Positions 15,559 to 24,964 of a stretch of DNA of 64,000 bases are shown in pieces (position 1 is the first letter of the stretch; every line of letters begins with the position of its first letter). The translations under genes were made by a program, and so were the position numbers. The DNA is from Pseudobdellovibrionaceae bacterium (GTDB taxonomy: Bacteria; Bdellovibrionota; Bdellovibrionia; Bdellovibrionales; Bdellovibrionaceae), in NCBI GenBank assembly GCA_016719575.1, contig JADJYV010000006.1:62001-126000 (forward strand), given 5' to 3'. The notes beneath the pieces were generated by a model that was given only the letters and a program-made list of their open reading frames with translations, did not search any database and was not told where the DNA came from.

Positions 15559-17862
15559 GTGACTCATTCAATGGTTTTAGAGAGAAAAAAAATTAAAATC
15601 GAAGGGCGAGTTCAAGGGGTGGGTTTTCGTCCCTTTGTATATCATTTGGCGCAAAAGTATTTGTTGAGTGGATTTGTTTATAACTTAGGATCTTCGGTGC
15701 TCATCGAAGTGCAAGGAGATACCAGGGACTTGGCTCTCTTCGATCGTGAATTGAAATCAAGCCCGCCAGAAAACTCCCGAATTGAAAAAATGGAATCGGA
15801 GTTGATACCCCTTGCCGGCGACGAAGGATTTAGAATTGTTTCGAGTCAGGAAAGCAGCGAGTCCCTTTACCTACCGAATGATCTTGCTATTTGTGGTGAG
15901 TGTTTAAAAGAATTGCGAGATCCTGGGGACCCACGTTTTGCCTATCCTTTTACTCACTGTGCGACCTGCGGACCGCGATGGAGTTTGCTGGAGTCGTTGC
16001 CCTACGATCGTAAGAATACGACTATGCGAGATTTTCCAATGTGCGAACGCTGCAACCAGGAGTACTTTTCCGTTGAGAATCGTCGATTTCATGCCCAAAC
16101 AATGAGTTGTCCAAAATGTGGACCAAGGGTTGAGTTGTGTGACGAAAATGGTCAAAGACTTAGTCAAGGGTCCGACGGAATAAAACAGGCGGCAGAGTTG
16201 CTTTTGCGGGGACGAATTGTCGCAGTCAAAGGTGTTGGTGGATTTCAATTGTGGTGCCGCGCTGATTTGGCGGCAGTAGTGCAAGAATTAAGAATTCGCA
16301 AGCGCCGCCCGAAAAAAGCCTTTGCGCTAATGGTTCCGGATATCAAAGTTATCCACGGGCTCTGTGAGATGGCAGATCTTGAGGAGAAGTGTTTGCTTTC
16401 AGTTGAGGCCCCGATAGTTCTGCTCGAACGAAAAGCAAATGCTGATGTGATGATTTGTCCAGAAGTCGCTCCCGGGTTGTCTGAGTTGGGCATCATGTTG
16501 CCCTGCACGCCCTTACACCACTTGTTGATGGACCATATTCGGATGCCGGTGGTTGCAACCAGTGCAAATTTGACCGATGAGCCAATAGCCTACGACACTG
16601 ATGAAGTCTTCATTCGACTTCGCGGGATTGCAGATTTCGTTTTGACTGACAATCGTAGAATTGTAAGGGCAGTGGATGATTCGGTGGTACGATTTGTAGC
16701 CGGTCGAATGCAGATGCTGCGATTGGCTCGAGGTTTTGCGCCGGCGGTTTTTCACCCAGTGGGTCTTGAAGGAGGGGTGGGGCAGGGTTATGGTTCGGAT
16801 CTAAAATCCACGCTTTGTATTCAGAAAAATAAATCTCTGGTGTTGAGTCAGCATTTGGGTGATCTTTCCTCGGAAAGCAGTATTATAAACTTTAAGAATG
16901 CTCAGCAGGATTTTTCTCGGATATTGGGAATCGAAAGACCTTTCGAGACGATAAGAGATTTTCATCCAGACTTGATAAGTTCCCGTCTAGCTCCAGCAGC
17001 ATCCAAGACAGTGCAGCATCACGTCGCTCATTTTTTTTCCGCTTTCATCGAGCACAGAATCAGTCCCCCCGCGCTGGGAGTTATTTGGGATGGGACGGGT
17101 CTTGGACTCAATCAACAGATTTGGGGTGGGGAGTTTTTATTTCTTGGTGCAGACAATTCAATACTTCGATGGGCCAGCTTTCGACCTTTTTCGTTGATCG
17201 GTGGTGATTTTGCAGTAAAAGACACGCGGCGAATTGCCTTTGAATTACTGAGAGAGGCGAACTCTCAAGAAAAGCTATCCCACTTTCATTTTTCATTAGA
17301 AGAAGAATCTGTTTGGTCAGTTTTATCGGGGGTGCCAAAGACTACCAGCATGGGAAGACTGTTTGATGGAGTGTGGGCCTTGTTGTTGCTGGGACAGAAG
17401 AGTTATCGGCCACCAACTTATGAGGGAGAGCACGCCATTGCTCTTGAAGAGCTTGCAAAATCCTGGCGAAAATCTTGTAGCTCTGAGGATTTGTTGAAGA
17501 GCGATCGGGAAGTCTATCCTTGTGATTTAAATGAGGGCGTCGGGGGGCTCATCGAAATTGATTGGCGACCTATGCTTAACAGATTGATTTTTGATATTTC
17601 CAATAAAATAAATTATGGCGCAATCGCTGATAAATTTCAGAGGTCTATTATTAGCATGGCGCTTGATGTCATTAAGAAAAAGAATTCAGTGACTGAGATT
17701 GTCTTGGCTGGAGGATGCTTTCAAAATCGATTTCTTTTGGACAAAATGTCTCAAGAATTGAAGCAAATTGGTAAATGTGTGTATTGGCCTGAGAAGATAC
17801 CACTGCACGACGGTGGAATTTCAGCTGGTCAGTTATATTCTAATTGCTTAAGGAAAATTTGA
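15559..17862 (+). CDS. hypF: Carbamoyltransferase HypF (hydrogenase maturation)
   Basis: 767 aa, full length. Domains in order: acylphosphatase-like (GRVQGVGFRPF, residues 16-26), two zinc-finger units with paired CxxC (CGECLKEL, CATCGPRW; CERCNQEY, CPKCGPR), a YrdC-like domain (KGVGGFQLWCRA), and a Kae1-like carbamoyltransferase domain (VQHHVAHFFS, GVIWDGTGLG, LAGGCFQNRFL). HypF uses carbamoyl phosphate and ATP to carbamoylate the HypE C-terminal Cys, the source of the cyanide ligands of the [NiFe] site. Start is GTG 15559 (AAGG upstream); ATG 15571 is an alternative. First maturase gene of the block. Confidence 0.97.
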   Translation: MTHSMVLERKKIKIEGRVQGVGFRPFVYHLAQKYLLSGFVYNLGSSVLIEVQGDTRDLALFDRELKSSPPENSRIEKMESELIPLAGDEGFRIVSSQESSESLYLPNDLAICGECLKELRDPGDPRFAYPFTHCATCGPRWSLLESLPYDRKNTTMRDFPMCERCNQEYFSVENRRFHAQTMSCPKCGPRVELCDENGQRLSQGSDGIKQAAELLLRGRIVAVKGVGGFQLWCRADLAAVVQELRIRKRRPKKAFALMVPDIKVIHGLCEMADLEEKCLLSVEAPIVLLERKANADVMICPEVAPGLSELGIMLPCTPLHHLLMDHIRMPVVATSANLTDEPIAYDTDEVFIRLRGIADFVLTDNRRIVRAVDDSVVRFVAGRMQMLRLARGFAPAVFHPVGLEGGVGQGYGSDLKSTLCIQKNKSLVLSQHLGDLSSESSIINFKNAQQDFSRILGIERPFETIRDFHPDLISSRLAPAASKTVQHHVAHFFSAFIEHRISPPALGVIWDGTGLGLNQQIWGGEFLFLGADNSILRWASFRPFSLIGGDFAVKDTRRIAFELLREANSQEKLSHFHFSLEEESVWSVLSGVPKTTSMGRLFDGVWALLLLGQKSYRPPTYEGEHAIALEELAKSWRKSCSSEDLLKSDREVYPCDLNEGVGGLIEIDWRPMLNRLIFDISNKINYGAIADKFQRSIISMALDVIKKKNSVTEIVLAGGCFQNRFLLDKMSQELKQIGKCVYWPEKIPLHDGGISAGQLYSNCLRKI

Positions 17863-17895
17863 CTTTCTTTTTGTTCTGTTTATGATTGCTACTAA

Positions 17896-18153
17896 ATGTG
17901 TTTAGGAATTCCAGGAAAAATTATTTCAATTGAATTATCATCGGCAGAGGCGCCTGAAAGCAGTCTTGCCAAGGTTGATTTTTCTGGCGTCACTCAAAAT
18001 GTTCGCCTAGATTTTGTTCCTGAAGCAAAGGTAGGGAATTTTGTATTGGTGCATGTTGGTGTGGCTCTGTCCGTGATCGATGAAGACGAGGCCCTGCAAA
18101 CGCTGCAATTGCTCAGTGATCTAGGGGAATTTTATAATGCAAATGATAGGTGA
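17896..18153 (+). CDS. hypC: Hydrogenase maturation chaperone HypC
   Basis: 85 aa. Starts MCLGIPGKII; Cys2 is the essential residue that contacts HypD and the immature large subunit. The conserved centre VDFSGVTQNVRLDFVPEAKVGNFVLVHVG is recognisable in its parts. HypC shuttles the Fe(CN)2CO unit between the HypCD complex and pre-HoxH. The 3' end overlaps hypD by 17 bases. Confidence 0.97.
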   Translation: MCLGIPGKIISIELSSAEAPESSLAKVDFSGVTQNVRLDFVPEAKVGNFVLVHVGVALSVIDEDEALQTLQLLSDLGEFYNANDR

Positions 18154-19270
18154 GTTTAGAAATCCAGAACTCGTTAAAAATCTTTGTCGGTCGATCTCTC
18201 GTGTCACCACGCAAAAATGGAAAATTATGGAAATTTGTGGCGGGCAGACTCATTCGATTTTACATTACGGTTTAGACCAACTTTTGCCTCCGGAAATTGA
18301 ACTTCTGCACGGACCTGGTTGTCCTGTATGCGTCACGCCGTCTCAGATTTTAGAATTGGCTTTTAAGATCGCTTTACAGAAAGATGTCATTTTTTGTACT
18401 TTTGCGGACATGATTCGCGTTCCTGGGGAATATCGCGGATCACAAACTCTCGATTTCTACAAAGTGCGGGCTATGGGAGGGGATGTTAGAATGGTGCAGT
18501 CTCCCCTTGAGGCCGTAAACATCGCTAAAAATAATCCTGAAAAGGAAGTGGTTTTTTTTGCGGTGGGGTTTGAAACCACGACTCCGGTAAACGCTTTAGC
18601 TGTCAATGAGGCGGAGAAATTGGGACTGAGCAACATGTTTTTTCTCGTGTCGCAGGTCCTCGTTCCTCCAGCTTTAGAGGCTCTATTGGGATCACCTGAT
18701 AATCAGATTCAAGGAGTGTTGGCGGCAGGCCATGTTTGTTCAATTATGGGAACGAAGCCCTATGTTGATCTTGCTGAAAAATATCAAGTTCCGTGTGTTA
18801 TCACAGGATTTGAACCCACGGATTTGCTGCAAGGTATTTACCTCTGTATAAAACAGATGGAAGACGGACGGTCTGAGATGGAAAATCAATATTCTCGCGT
18901 CGTAAAAAGTGATGGAAATTTTAAAGCCCAAGAGTTGATGCAAAAGTACTTTCAAGTGAAAGAACAAGGTTGGCGCGGATTGGGGCGGATTGCAGACAGT
19001 GGTTATGGTTTTCGAAATGAATATGCCCACTTCGACGCAGAGGTTAAGTATCAAAAACTTTATGAATCAGAAACAAGGACCCCTTCATGCGAATTTGTAT
19101 GTCGCAGCGGAGAAGTTCTCGTTGGCAGGTTAAAGCCGACCGACTGTGAACATTTTGGCAAGATCTGCAATCCTAGTTCCCCTTTAGGGCCAACAATGGT
19201 TTCCACAGAGGGGGCTTGCGCTGCTTATTTTAAATATCGAAATCAGGGGCGGGGGATTAATGAAGCTTGA
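18137..19270 (+). CDS. hypD: Fe-(CN)2CO assembly protein HypD
   Basis: 377 aa. Family signatures are intact: EICGGQTHSILHYG near 32-45, HGPGCPVCVTP near 58-68, GFETTTP near 137-143 and AGHVCSIMG. C-terminal cysteines (CEFVCRSG, CEHFGKICNPSSPLGPT, EGACAAY) bind the [4Fe-4S] cluster. HypD with HypC assembles the iron with its CN and CO ligands. ATG at 18137 or 18143 is possible; both lie within the hypC end. Overlaps hypE by 11 bases. Confidence 0.97.
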   Translation: MQMIGEFRNPELVKNLCRSISRVTTQKWKIMEICGGQTHSILHYGLDQLLPPEIELLHGPGCPVCVTPSQILELAFKIALQKDVIFCTFADMIRVPGEYRGSQTLDFYKVRAMGGDVRMVQSPLEAVNIAKNNPEKEVVFFAVGFETTTPVNALAVNEAEKLGLSNMFFLVSQVLVPPALEALLGSPDNQIQGVLAAGHVCSIMGTKPYVDLAEKYQVPCVITGFEPTDLLQGIYLCIKQMEDGRSEMENQYSRVVKSDGNFKAQELMQKYFQVKEQGWRGLGRIADSGYGFRNEYAHFDAEVKYQKLYESETRTPSCEFVCRSGEVLVGRLKPTDCEHFGKICNPSSPLGPTMVSTEGACAAYFKYRNQGRGINEA

Positions 19271-20303
19271 AAATTGTCCGATCCCGCAGTCCGGGTATTC
19301 ATTGATCACTTTGGCTCATGGTGGTGGAGGTTTGCTCAGTCATAGACTTTTTGAGCAGGTATTTTTGCCGGCCTTTGACAATGAGTATTTGCGCGAGACC
19401 CATGATGGGGCGGTACTTCCGCAAATTCACGGGCCCCTAGCCATCACCACCGATGCACATGTGGTTCAACCCTTGGTTTTCCCCGGGGGGGATATTGGAA
19501 CTTTGGCAGTTTGTGGTAGTTTGAACGATCTTGCGATGTGCGGCGCCGAGCCGAAGTACCTTTCTATGAGTTTTATTTTAGAAGAAGGGTTGCCCATTGA
19601 AGTTCTGCAGAAAATTGTTGAATCGATTGCGAAAACAGCTCGTGCTGAAAAAGTTGTTATTGTCACTGGTGACACGAAGGTGGTGGAGAAGGGGCGTTGT
19701 GAGGGGATGTATATTTCAACCACGGCTATTGGCGAGATTAAGGCTCCCAATAAAATTTGCCCTCAGCAAATACAATCTGGGGATGTGTTAATTCTTAGTA
19801 GCGATATTGCTCGCCATGGAATGGCGGTCATGTCGTGTCGCCCAGGATTTCAGTTCGAATCTGGAATCACCAGCGATTGTGGTTCTTTGTGGCCAGCAGT
19901 ACAAGCTTTGCTTCAAGAAAAAGTTCAAATTCACTGTCTGCGGGATTTAACACGTGGAGGGCTTGCGGCCGGAGCGACTGAGCTATCAAAGGCAAGTGGT
20001 TTTGAGTTTGAGGTTCATGAAGAACAAATTCCTGTTCAGAACAACGTTCGAGCCGCGTGTGAAATTTTTGGTTTGGATCCGATTCATGTCGCCAACGAGG
20101 GTTGTTTTTTGGCAGTGGTCGCGGCGACCGATGCAGATCGGTGTGTCCGCATACTGCAGGCTCAGAATGGAACTGCGCTCGCGAGAAAGATTGGATTTGT
20201 CACAGAAGCGAAAGGGAGTGCCCATGTTTGGATTAAAGGTGCTTTCGGACAAAGACGAATGTTAATCTTACCGACGGGCGAACAGCTGCCGCGAATATGT
20301 TAG
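19260..20303 (+). CDS. hypE: Carbamoyl dehydratase HypE
   Basis: 347 aa. PurM/AIR-synthase-like ATPase fold: LAHGGGGLLSHRLF near the start, DGAVLPQIHGPLAITTDAHVV-type substrate loop, RDLTRGGLAAGATELS. The protein ends in the obligatory PRIC, whose Cys is carbamoylated by HypF and dehydrated to thiocyanate. So the HypE-HypF cyanide route is complete here. Confidence 0.97.
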   Translation: MKLENCPIPQSGYSLITLAHGGGGLLSHRLFEQVFLPAFDNEYLRETHDGAVLPQIHGPLAITTDAHVVQPLVFPGGDIGTLAVCGSLNDLAMCGAEPKYLSMSFILEEGLPIEVLQKIVESIAKTARAEKVVIVTGDTKVVEKGRCEGMYISTTAIGEIKAPNKICPQQIQSGDVLILSSDIARHGMAVMSCRPGFQFESGITSDCGSLWPAVQALLQEKVQIHCLRDLTRGGLAAGATELSKASGFEFEVHEEQIPVQNNVRAACEIFGLDPIHVANEGCFLAVVAATDADRCVRILQAQNGTALARKIGFVTEAKGSAHVWIKGAFGQRRMLILPTGEQLPRIC

Positions 20304-20355
20304 ACTGGTATTTTTTTGCGAGGCCACTTTTAATTTAGAATTTTGAGGAAAGAAT

Positions 20356-22164
20356 ATGAAAAAGAGTGTTTCTGAGATCGCGCAAATGCATCAGAATAAA
20401 CAGACACAACTATTGGCTATCCTTCATGACATTCAGGAGCAAGAAAGATTTATTTCTGACGAGGTCTTGCATATATTGAGTGATGAATTGGATGTGCCTT
20501 TGGTGGAACTCGAGGGTGTCCGCAGTTTCTATCATTTTTTCTCAAGTCAGCATCGAGGTCGCTACACTGTCTATATGAATACCAGCGCAACGAGTGAAAT
20601 GTCAGGTGCGTTTGAAGTCATGCAGGCCTTCGAAAAACATTCGGGAATTGAGTTTGGGCAGACCACCTCCGATTTTAAGATTGGACTGTATAAGACCTCA
20701 TGTATCGGATTGTGTGATCAAGAACCTGCTGCCATCATTAACAATCTTGTGTTCACTCAGCTGACAGCATCGCGAGTAAAAGAAATTGTGGAAGCAATGA
20801 AGGCTGGTAAAGACCTGAAGGTTTTATTGCGGCAGGGTGAGGGGCAAAATAAGAATCCACTGATTGGGGCTGAAATCTTTAATAATATTCGTCAAAAAGG
20901 TCCACTTTTTTTTAATGAATTTGAGCCAGGATCTGCTTTAAAGAAAGCAATGGACCTTGGAAGCTTAGATGTTATTGAGAGCATTAAGAAGTCCAATCTG
21001 CGTGGACGAGGTGGAGCTGGTTTTCCAACCGGCCAGAAGTGGGGATTTTGTCGAGCGGCTGATGCCAACCGCCGTTATGTTATCTGCAATATCGATGAGG
21101 GTGAGCCAGGAACATTCAAGGACCGAGTTTTGTTGACCGAAAATCCTTATTTGGTTTTTGAAGGGATGGTCGTCGCCGGTTATGCGATTGAATCGAAGAG
21201 GGGAATTGTTTATCTTCGAGGGGAATATGCTTATTTGAAGAACTATTTGGAAGAGGTGCTAAATCAAATGCGCCAAGGCCATTTGCTGGGTAAAAAAATC
21301 CTGGGAACACGTTTTAGTTTTGATATTCAAATAAAGTTAGGAGCAGGAGCCTATATCTGCGGAGAAGAAAGTGCCTTGATCGAGTCTGCAGAAGGAAAAC
21401 GGGGCCAACCTCGCAACCGTCCTCCCTTTCCCGTGGTCTCTGGCTACCTTAACAAACCAACGGTTGTAAATAATCCTGAAACCTTTGGTTGTGCTGCGAA
21501 AATCGTCTTAAATGGGCCCGAGTGGTTTCGAAAAATGGGAACGGCGGCGTCCAGTGGTGTAAAGTTGTTCAGTGTTGCTGGCGATTGCGATCGTCCCGGG
21601 ATTTATGAACTAGAGTGGGGAATGAGTGTTGCGGATCTTCTAAAGCTTTGTGGCGCCAAAGACGCTTATGCTGTTCAAGTGGGTGGCCCATCGGGGGTTT
21701 TAATTTCAGAAAGACAATTTGCGCGAAAACTTGCCTATGAAGATTTAGGAACAGGCGGGGCGATTACCATTTTTAACAAGACTCGAGATCTGTTATCCAT
21801 TTTGCACAATCATATGGAGTTTTTTAATAATGAGACCTGTGGTTTTTGCGTTCCCTGTCGTGCAGGCAATGCCATTCTATTAAAAAAGCTAGAAAAGATC
21901 ATGATTGGCAACGGAACTAGCAATGATTTGAGTGAAATCAAAGCCTGGGGGCAAACGGTCAAGTTGGCATCCCGCTGTGGTCTGGGGCAGACTTCGCCGA
22001 ACCCCTTACTGACTGCTTTGCAAAATTTTTCTGATGAGATCGCTAGTAAAGTGCGCCATGATATTGATTATATTTCCCAGTTTAATATGGATTTTGCAAT
22101 TGAAGAGTCTGTCAAGGTTGCCGGAAGGTCTCCTAATTTAAGAGTTGAAGAAGTCGAGGACTAA
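20356..22164 (+). CDS. hoxF: NAD-reducing hydrogenase diaphorase subunit HoxF (NuoE-NuoF fusion)
   Basis: 602 aa. Residues 1 to about 160 are NuoE-like (thioredoxin-like fold), the rest NuoF-like. NADH site GRGGAGFPTGQKW near 217-229, FMN site with GAGAYICGEESAL near 330-342, and [4Fe-4S] ligands CGFCVPCRAG plus the later Cys in SRCGLGQTSP. In the NuoE part only one Cys pair remains (TSCIGLCDQ); the other position reads NTSATSEMSG, so the NuoE-type [2Fe-2S] cluster is probably absent. With HoxU it passes electrons between NAD(H) and the HoxYH hydrogenase. Opens the structural hox genes after a 52-base gap. Confidence 0.95.
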   Translation: MKKSVSEIAQMHQNKQTQLLAILHDIQEQERFISDEVLHILSDELDVPLVELEGVRSFYHFFSSQHRGRYTVYMNTSATSEMSGAFEVMQAFEKHSGIEFGQTTSDFKIGLYKTSCIGLCDQEPAAIINNLVFTQLTASRVKEIVEAMKAGKDLKVLLRQGEGQNKNPLIGAEIFNNIRQKGPLFFNEFEPGSALKKAMDLGSLDVIESIKKSNLRGRGGAGFPTGQKWGFCRAADANRRYVICNIDEGEPGTFKDRVLLTENPYLVFEGMVVAGYAIESKRGIVYLRGEYAYLKNYLEEVLNQMRQGHLLGKKILGTRFSFDIQIKLGAGAYICGEESALIESAEGKRGQPRNRPPFPVVSGYLNKPTVVNNPETFGCAAKIVLNGPEWFRKMGTAASSGVKLFSVAGDCDRPGIYELEWGMSVADLLKLCGAKDAYAVQVGGPSGVLISERQFARKLAYEDLGTGGAITIFNKTRDLLSILHNHMEFFNNETCGFCVPCRAGNAILLKKLEKIMIGNGTSNDLSEIKAWGQTVKLASRCGLGQTSPNPLLTALQNFSDEIASKVRHDIDYISQFNMDFAIEESVKVAGRSPNLRVEEVED

Positions 22165-22166
22165 AG

Positions 22167-22904
22167 ATGGAACAAGGGACAATTAAAATTACTATTGATG
22201 ACAAAGAAATATGGGCCAAAGATGGTCAATCTGTTGTTGAAGCCGCTCGTGAAAATCATATTTTTATTCCTACTCTGTGTGATTACAAAAGTCTGAAGCC
22301 GGCAGGGACTTGTCGTTTGTGCACGGTTAAAATTGGCGGTCGTTTTGTATCTGCCTGCACCACCACGGTTTCAAATGGGATGAAAGTTGAAAATGAGTCG
22401 TCCGAGATCAAGGACATAAGAAAATCATTAATTGAAATGCTCTTTGTTGAAGGTAATCATATGTGTCCGAGCTGCGAAAAAAGCGGCAACTGTGATTTGC
22501 AAGCCTTGGCTTATCGCTATCAAATGACAGCACCTCGGTTTCCATTTTCGTTTACCAATCGGCGCTTGGATGCGAGTCTTCCACATTTGATATTGGAGCA
22601 TAATCGTTGCATTCAGTGCCTCCGGTGTGTGCGCGGAGTGAGGGCCAAAGATGGTCGCGATCTGTTTGGTTTTGTCGATCGTGGAGCAAAGATTCATATC
22701 ACAGTGGACAAAACGGTTGAAGAGGCTTTCTCCGAAAAAACGGCTGCGGCCGCCATGGCAATTTGTCCAGTGGGCGCTCTAATTCAAAAAGGCGGCGCGT
22801 ATCAAACCCCGATTGGTGATCGCAAATATGATTTGCACCCTATCGGTTCAGAGATTGAATCAAATATTGAGCAAAGTGGAGGTTCTCATGACACCAAATC
22901 CTGA
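22167..22904 (+). CDS. hoxU: NAD-reducing hydrogenase iron-sulfur subunit HoxU
   Basis: 245 aa, NuoG N-terminal type. [2Fe-2S] ligands in TLCDYKSLKPAGTCRLC and SACTT; His-Cys3 [4Fe-4S] motif GNHMCPSCEKSGNCDL; ferredoxin-type ligands HNRCIQCLRCVR and ICPVGAL. Only one complete ferredoxin-type set plus CP is obvious in the C-terminal part. The subunit wires HoxF to HoxY. It starts two bases after hoxF and overlaps hoxY by 17 bases. Confidence 0.95.
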   Translation: MEQGTIKITIDDKEIWAKDGQSVVEAARENHIFIPTLCDYKSLKPAGTCRLCTVKIGGRFVSACTTTVSNGMKVENESSEIKDIRKSLIEMLFVEGNHMCPSCEKSGNCDLQALAYRYQMTAPRFPFSFTNRRLDASLPHLILEHNRCIQCLRCVRGVRAKDGRDLFGFVDRGAKIHITVDKTVEEAFSEKTAAAAMAICPVGALIQKGGAYQTPIGDRKYDLHPIGSEIESNIEQSGGSHDTKS

Positions 22905-23454
22905 GAAGAAAAAATTGGTAGTGGCGACTACTTCGCTAGCAGGTTGCTTCGGTTGTCATATGTCTTTTTTGGATATAGACGAAAGAATTTTGCAACTGAT
23001 TACTCATGTCGAGTTCAATCGTTCGCCAATTGATGATATTAAGCATATCAATAAACCATGTGATGTCGGATTTGTCGAAGGCGGCTGTTGCAACACTGAG
23101 AATGTGCATACACTTCGAGAATTTCGTAAAAATTGCAAGATTCTGGTTTCTCTTGGGCAATGTGCAATTACTGGCGGATTGCCAGCTATGCGTAACGGCA
23201 TTCCAATGAGTGATCTTTTTTCTGAAGTTTATCAAAACACTAACAATCCCACTTTAGGAAATCACCTGATTCCTAACGATGAAGAAATCCCGATCATCTT
23301 GGATCGGGTTTACCCCTGTCATGAAATAGTAAAAGTTGATGCCTTTCTACCCGGTTGTCCACCCAATGCTGATTTGATCTGGGAAGCCTTAGTTAGAATT
23401 ATTGAGGGAAAGTCTTTGGACGATTTGACCTATCAGTATTTTAAATACGACTAG
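22888..23454 (+). CDS. hoxY: NAD-reducing hydrogenase small subunit HoxY
   Basis: 188 aa from the ATG at 22888 (TGGAGGT upstream); a longer frame from 22813 is rejected. The proximal [4Fe-4S] ligands are TSLAGCFGCHMS (residues 15-26), EGGCCNTEN, LGQCAITGG and LPGCPPNAD. It lacks a Tat signal, as expected for a cytoplasmic group 3 enzyme. It forms the hydrogenase module with HoxH. Confidence 0.95.
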   Translation: MTPNPEKKKLVVATTSLAGCFGCHMSFLDIDERILQLITHVEFNRSPIDDIKHINKPCDVGFVEGGCCNTENVHTLREFRKNCKILVSLGQCAITGGLPAMRNGIPMSDLFSEVYQNTNNPTLGNHLIPNDEEIPIILDRVYPCHEIVKVDAFLPGCPPNADLIWEALVRIIEGKSLDDLTYQYFKYD

Positions 23455-23512
23455 AAAGCGCGTGAAACAAAGAGACCCTGAAGGTAGAACATTGAAGCAA
23501 GAAGGTTGATGT

Positions 23513-24964
23513 ATGGGACGCAAAATTACAATTGATCCAGTCACTCGAGTCGAAGGTCATGGCAAAGTAACAATCCACTTGGATGAGAATAACAAAGTCA
23601 CGCAAGCGCGATTGCATATTGTCGAGTTTCGAGGGTTTGAGAAATTCATTCAAGGTCGGCCTTACTGGGAGGCAATCGTATTGGTGCAGAGGCTGTGTGG
23701 TATTTGCCCAGTCAGCCATCATCTTTGCGCGGCGAAGGCAATGGATCGGGTGATCGGGGTGCCGTCCTATGAGTTAACTGAAACTGCCGATCTTATGCGA
23801 AGGTTGATGCATTACGGACAGTTCTTTCAGTCCCACGTGCTACATTTTTTTCATCTCTCTTCGCCGGATCTTTTATTTGGAGTCAATGATGATCCTGTTC
23901 ACCGTAACATCATTGGAGTTATTCAAGATTATCCCGAAATTGCAACGAAAGCTGTGATGATGCGCAAGTTTGGGCAGGAAATTATCCAAGCAACTGCGGG
24001 TAAAAAAATTCACGGAACTGGGGCTATACCCGGTGGAATAAATAAGCATCTTAGCGAAAAAGAGAAAAATCATTTTCTGACGGATTCTAAAACCTACAAC
24101 GCCGACATTATGGTCGAATGGGCACAAGAGGCGGTTGAACTGTTTAAAGATTACCATAGGAAAAATAAGGATTGGATCGATGGGTTCGCTTGCTTTGATT
24201 CAAATTATCTTTCATTGGTGCGTAAAGACGGGGCTTTAGATTTGTATGACGGCGGTCTGCGGGCGATTGACTCTGATGGAAATAAAATTTTTGATCATGT
24301 GAGTGACCAGGAATATCATAAATATATCACCGAAAATGTTCGCAGCTGGAGCTACATGAAATTTCCGTACTTAAATGTATTGGGTGCGGAAAAGGGTTGG
24401 TATCGTGTAGGGCCATTAGCCCGATTGAATACCTGTGATTTTATCCCTAGCCCTTTGGCACAGAAGGAATTTGAAATCTACCGAGCTTACACCAAGGGAA
24501 AACCACATGGACATTCAATGCATATGCACTGGGCCCGTCTGATCGAAGTCTTGCATGCTGCCGAAGTTATCCGTGACATTCTACACGAACCCAATCTTTA
24601 TGCAGGTGAGCTTTTAAAAACGGGCACTCGAACTGGCGAAGGGGTTGGAATTATTGAAGCTCCTAGGGGAACTCTTTTTCATCATTATCGTGTGAACGAG
24701 CAAGATTTGGTCACTGAGTGTAATTTGATTGTCTCGACGACCAGTAACAATGAGGCCATGAATTTGGCAGTTCGTCAGGTTGCTGAATCTGCAATTTCGG
24801 GTCAGGCTCAAATTCAAGAAGGAATGCTCAATCAGGTCGAGGTTGCAATACGCGCTTATGACCCCTGCTTAAGTTGTGCGACTCATGCTCTGGGGCAAAT
24901 GCCATTACGGATAGATGTGTACAACCACAAAGAGCAACTAGTGGATCAGGTGGTTTCAGGGTGA
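23513..24964 (+). CDS. hoxH: NAD-reducing hydrogenase large subunit HoxH
   Basis: 483 aa. The [NiFe] active-site cysteines are present: L1 motif QRLCGICPVSHH (Cys62, Cys65) and L2 motif DPCLSCATH (Cys452, Cys455). After His458 a 25-residue tail (beginning ALGQMPL) remains, the part removed by the maturation protease once nickel is inserted. Sequence and gene set fit the bidirectional, NAD-linked group 3d. It reacts with H2 in the cytoplasm, direction set by the NADH/NAD ratio. The stop overlaps the protease start (GTGA). Confidence 0.96.
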   Translation: MGRKITIDPVTRVEGHGKVTIHLDENNKVTQARLHIVEFRGFEKFIQGRPYWEAIVLVQRLCGICPVSHHLCAAKAMDRVIGVPSYELTETADLMRRLMHYGQFFQSHVLHFFHLSSPDLLFGVNDDPVHRNIIGVIQDYPEIATKAVMMRKFGQEIIQATAGKKIHGTGAIPGGINKHLSEKEKNHFLTDSKTYNADIMVEWAQEAVELFKDYHRKNKDWIDGFACFDSNYLSLVRKDGALDLYDGGLRAIDSDGNKIFDHVSDQEYHKYITENVRSWSYMKFPYLNVLGAEKGWYRVGPLARLNTCDFIPSPLAQKEFEIYRAYTKGKPHGHSMHMHWARLIEVLHAAEVIRDILHEPNLYAGELLKTGTRTGEGVGIIEAPRGTLFHHYRVNEQDLVTECNLIVSTTSNNEAMNLAVRQVAESAISGQAQIQEGMLNQVEVAIRAYDPCLSCATHALGQMPLRIDVYNHKEQLVDQVVSG

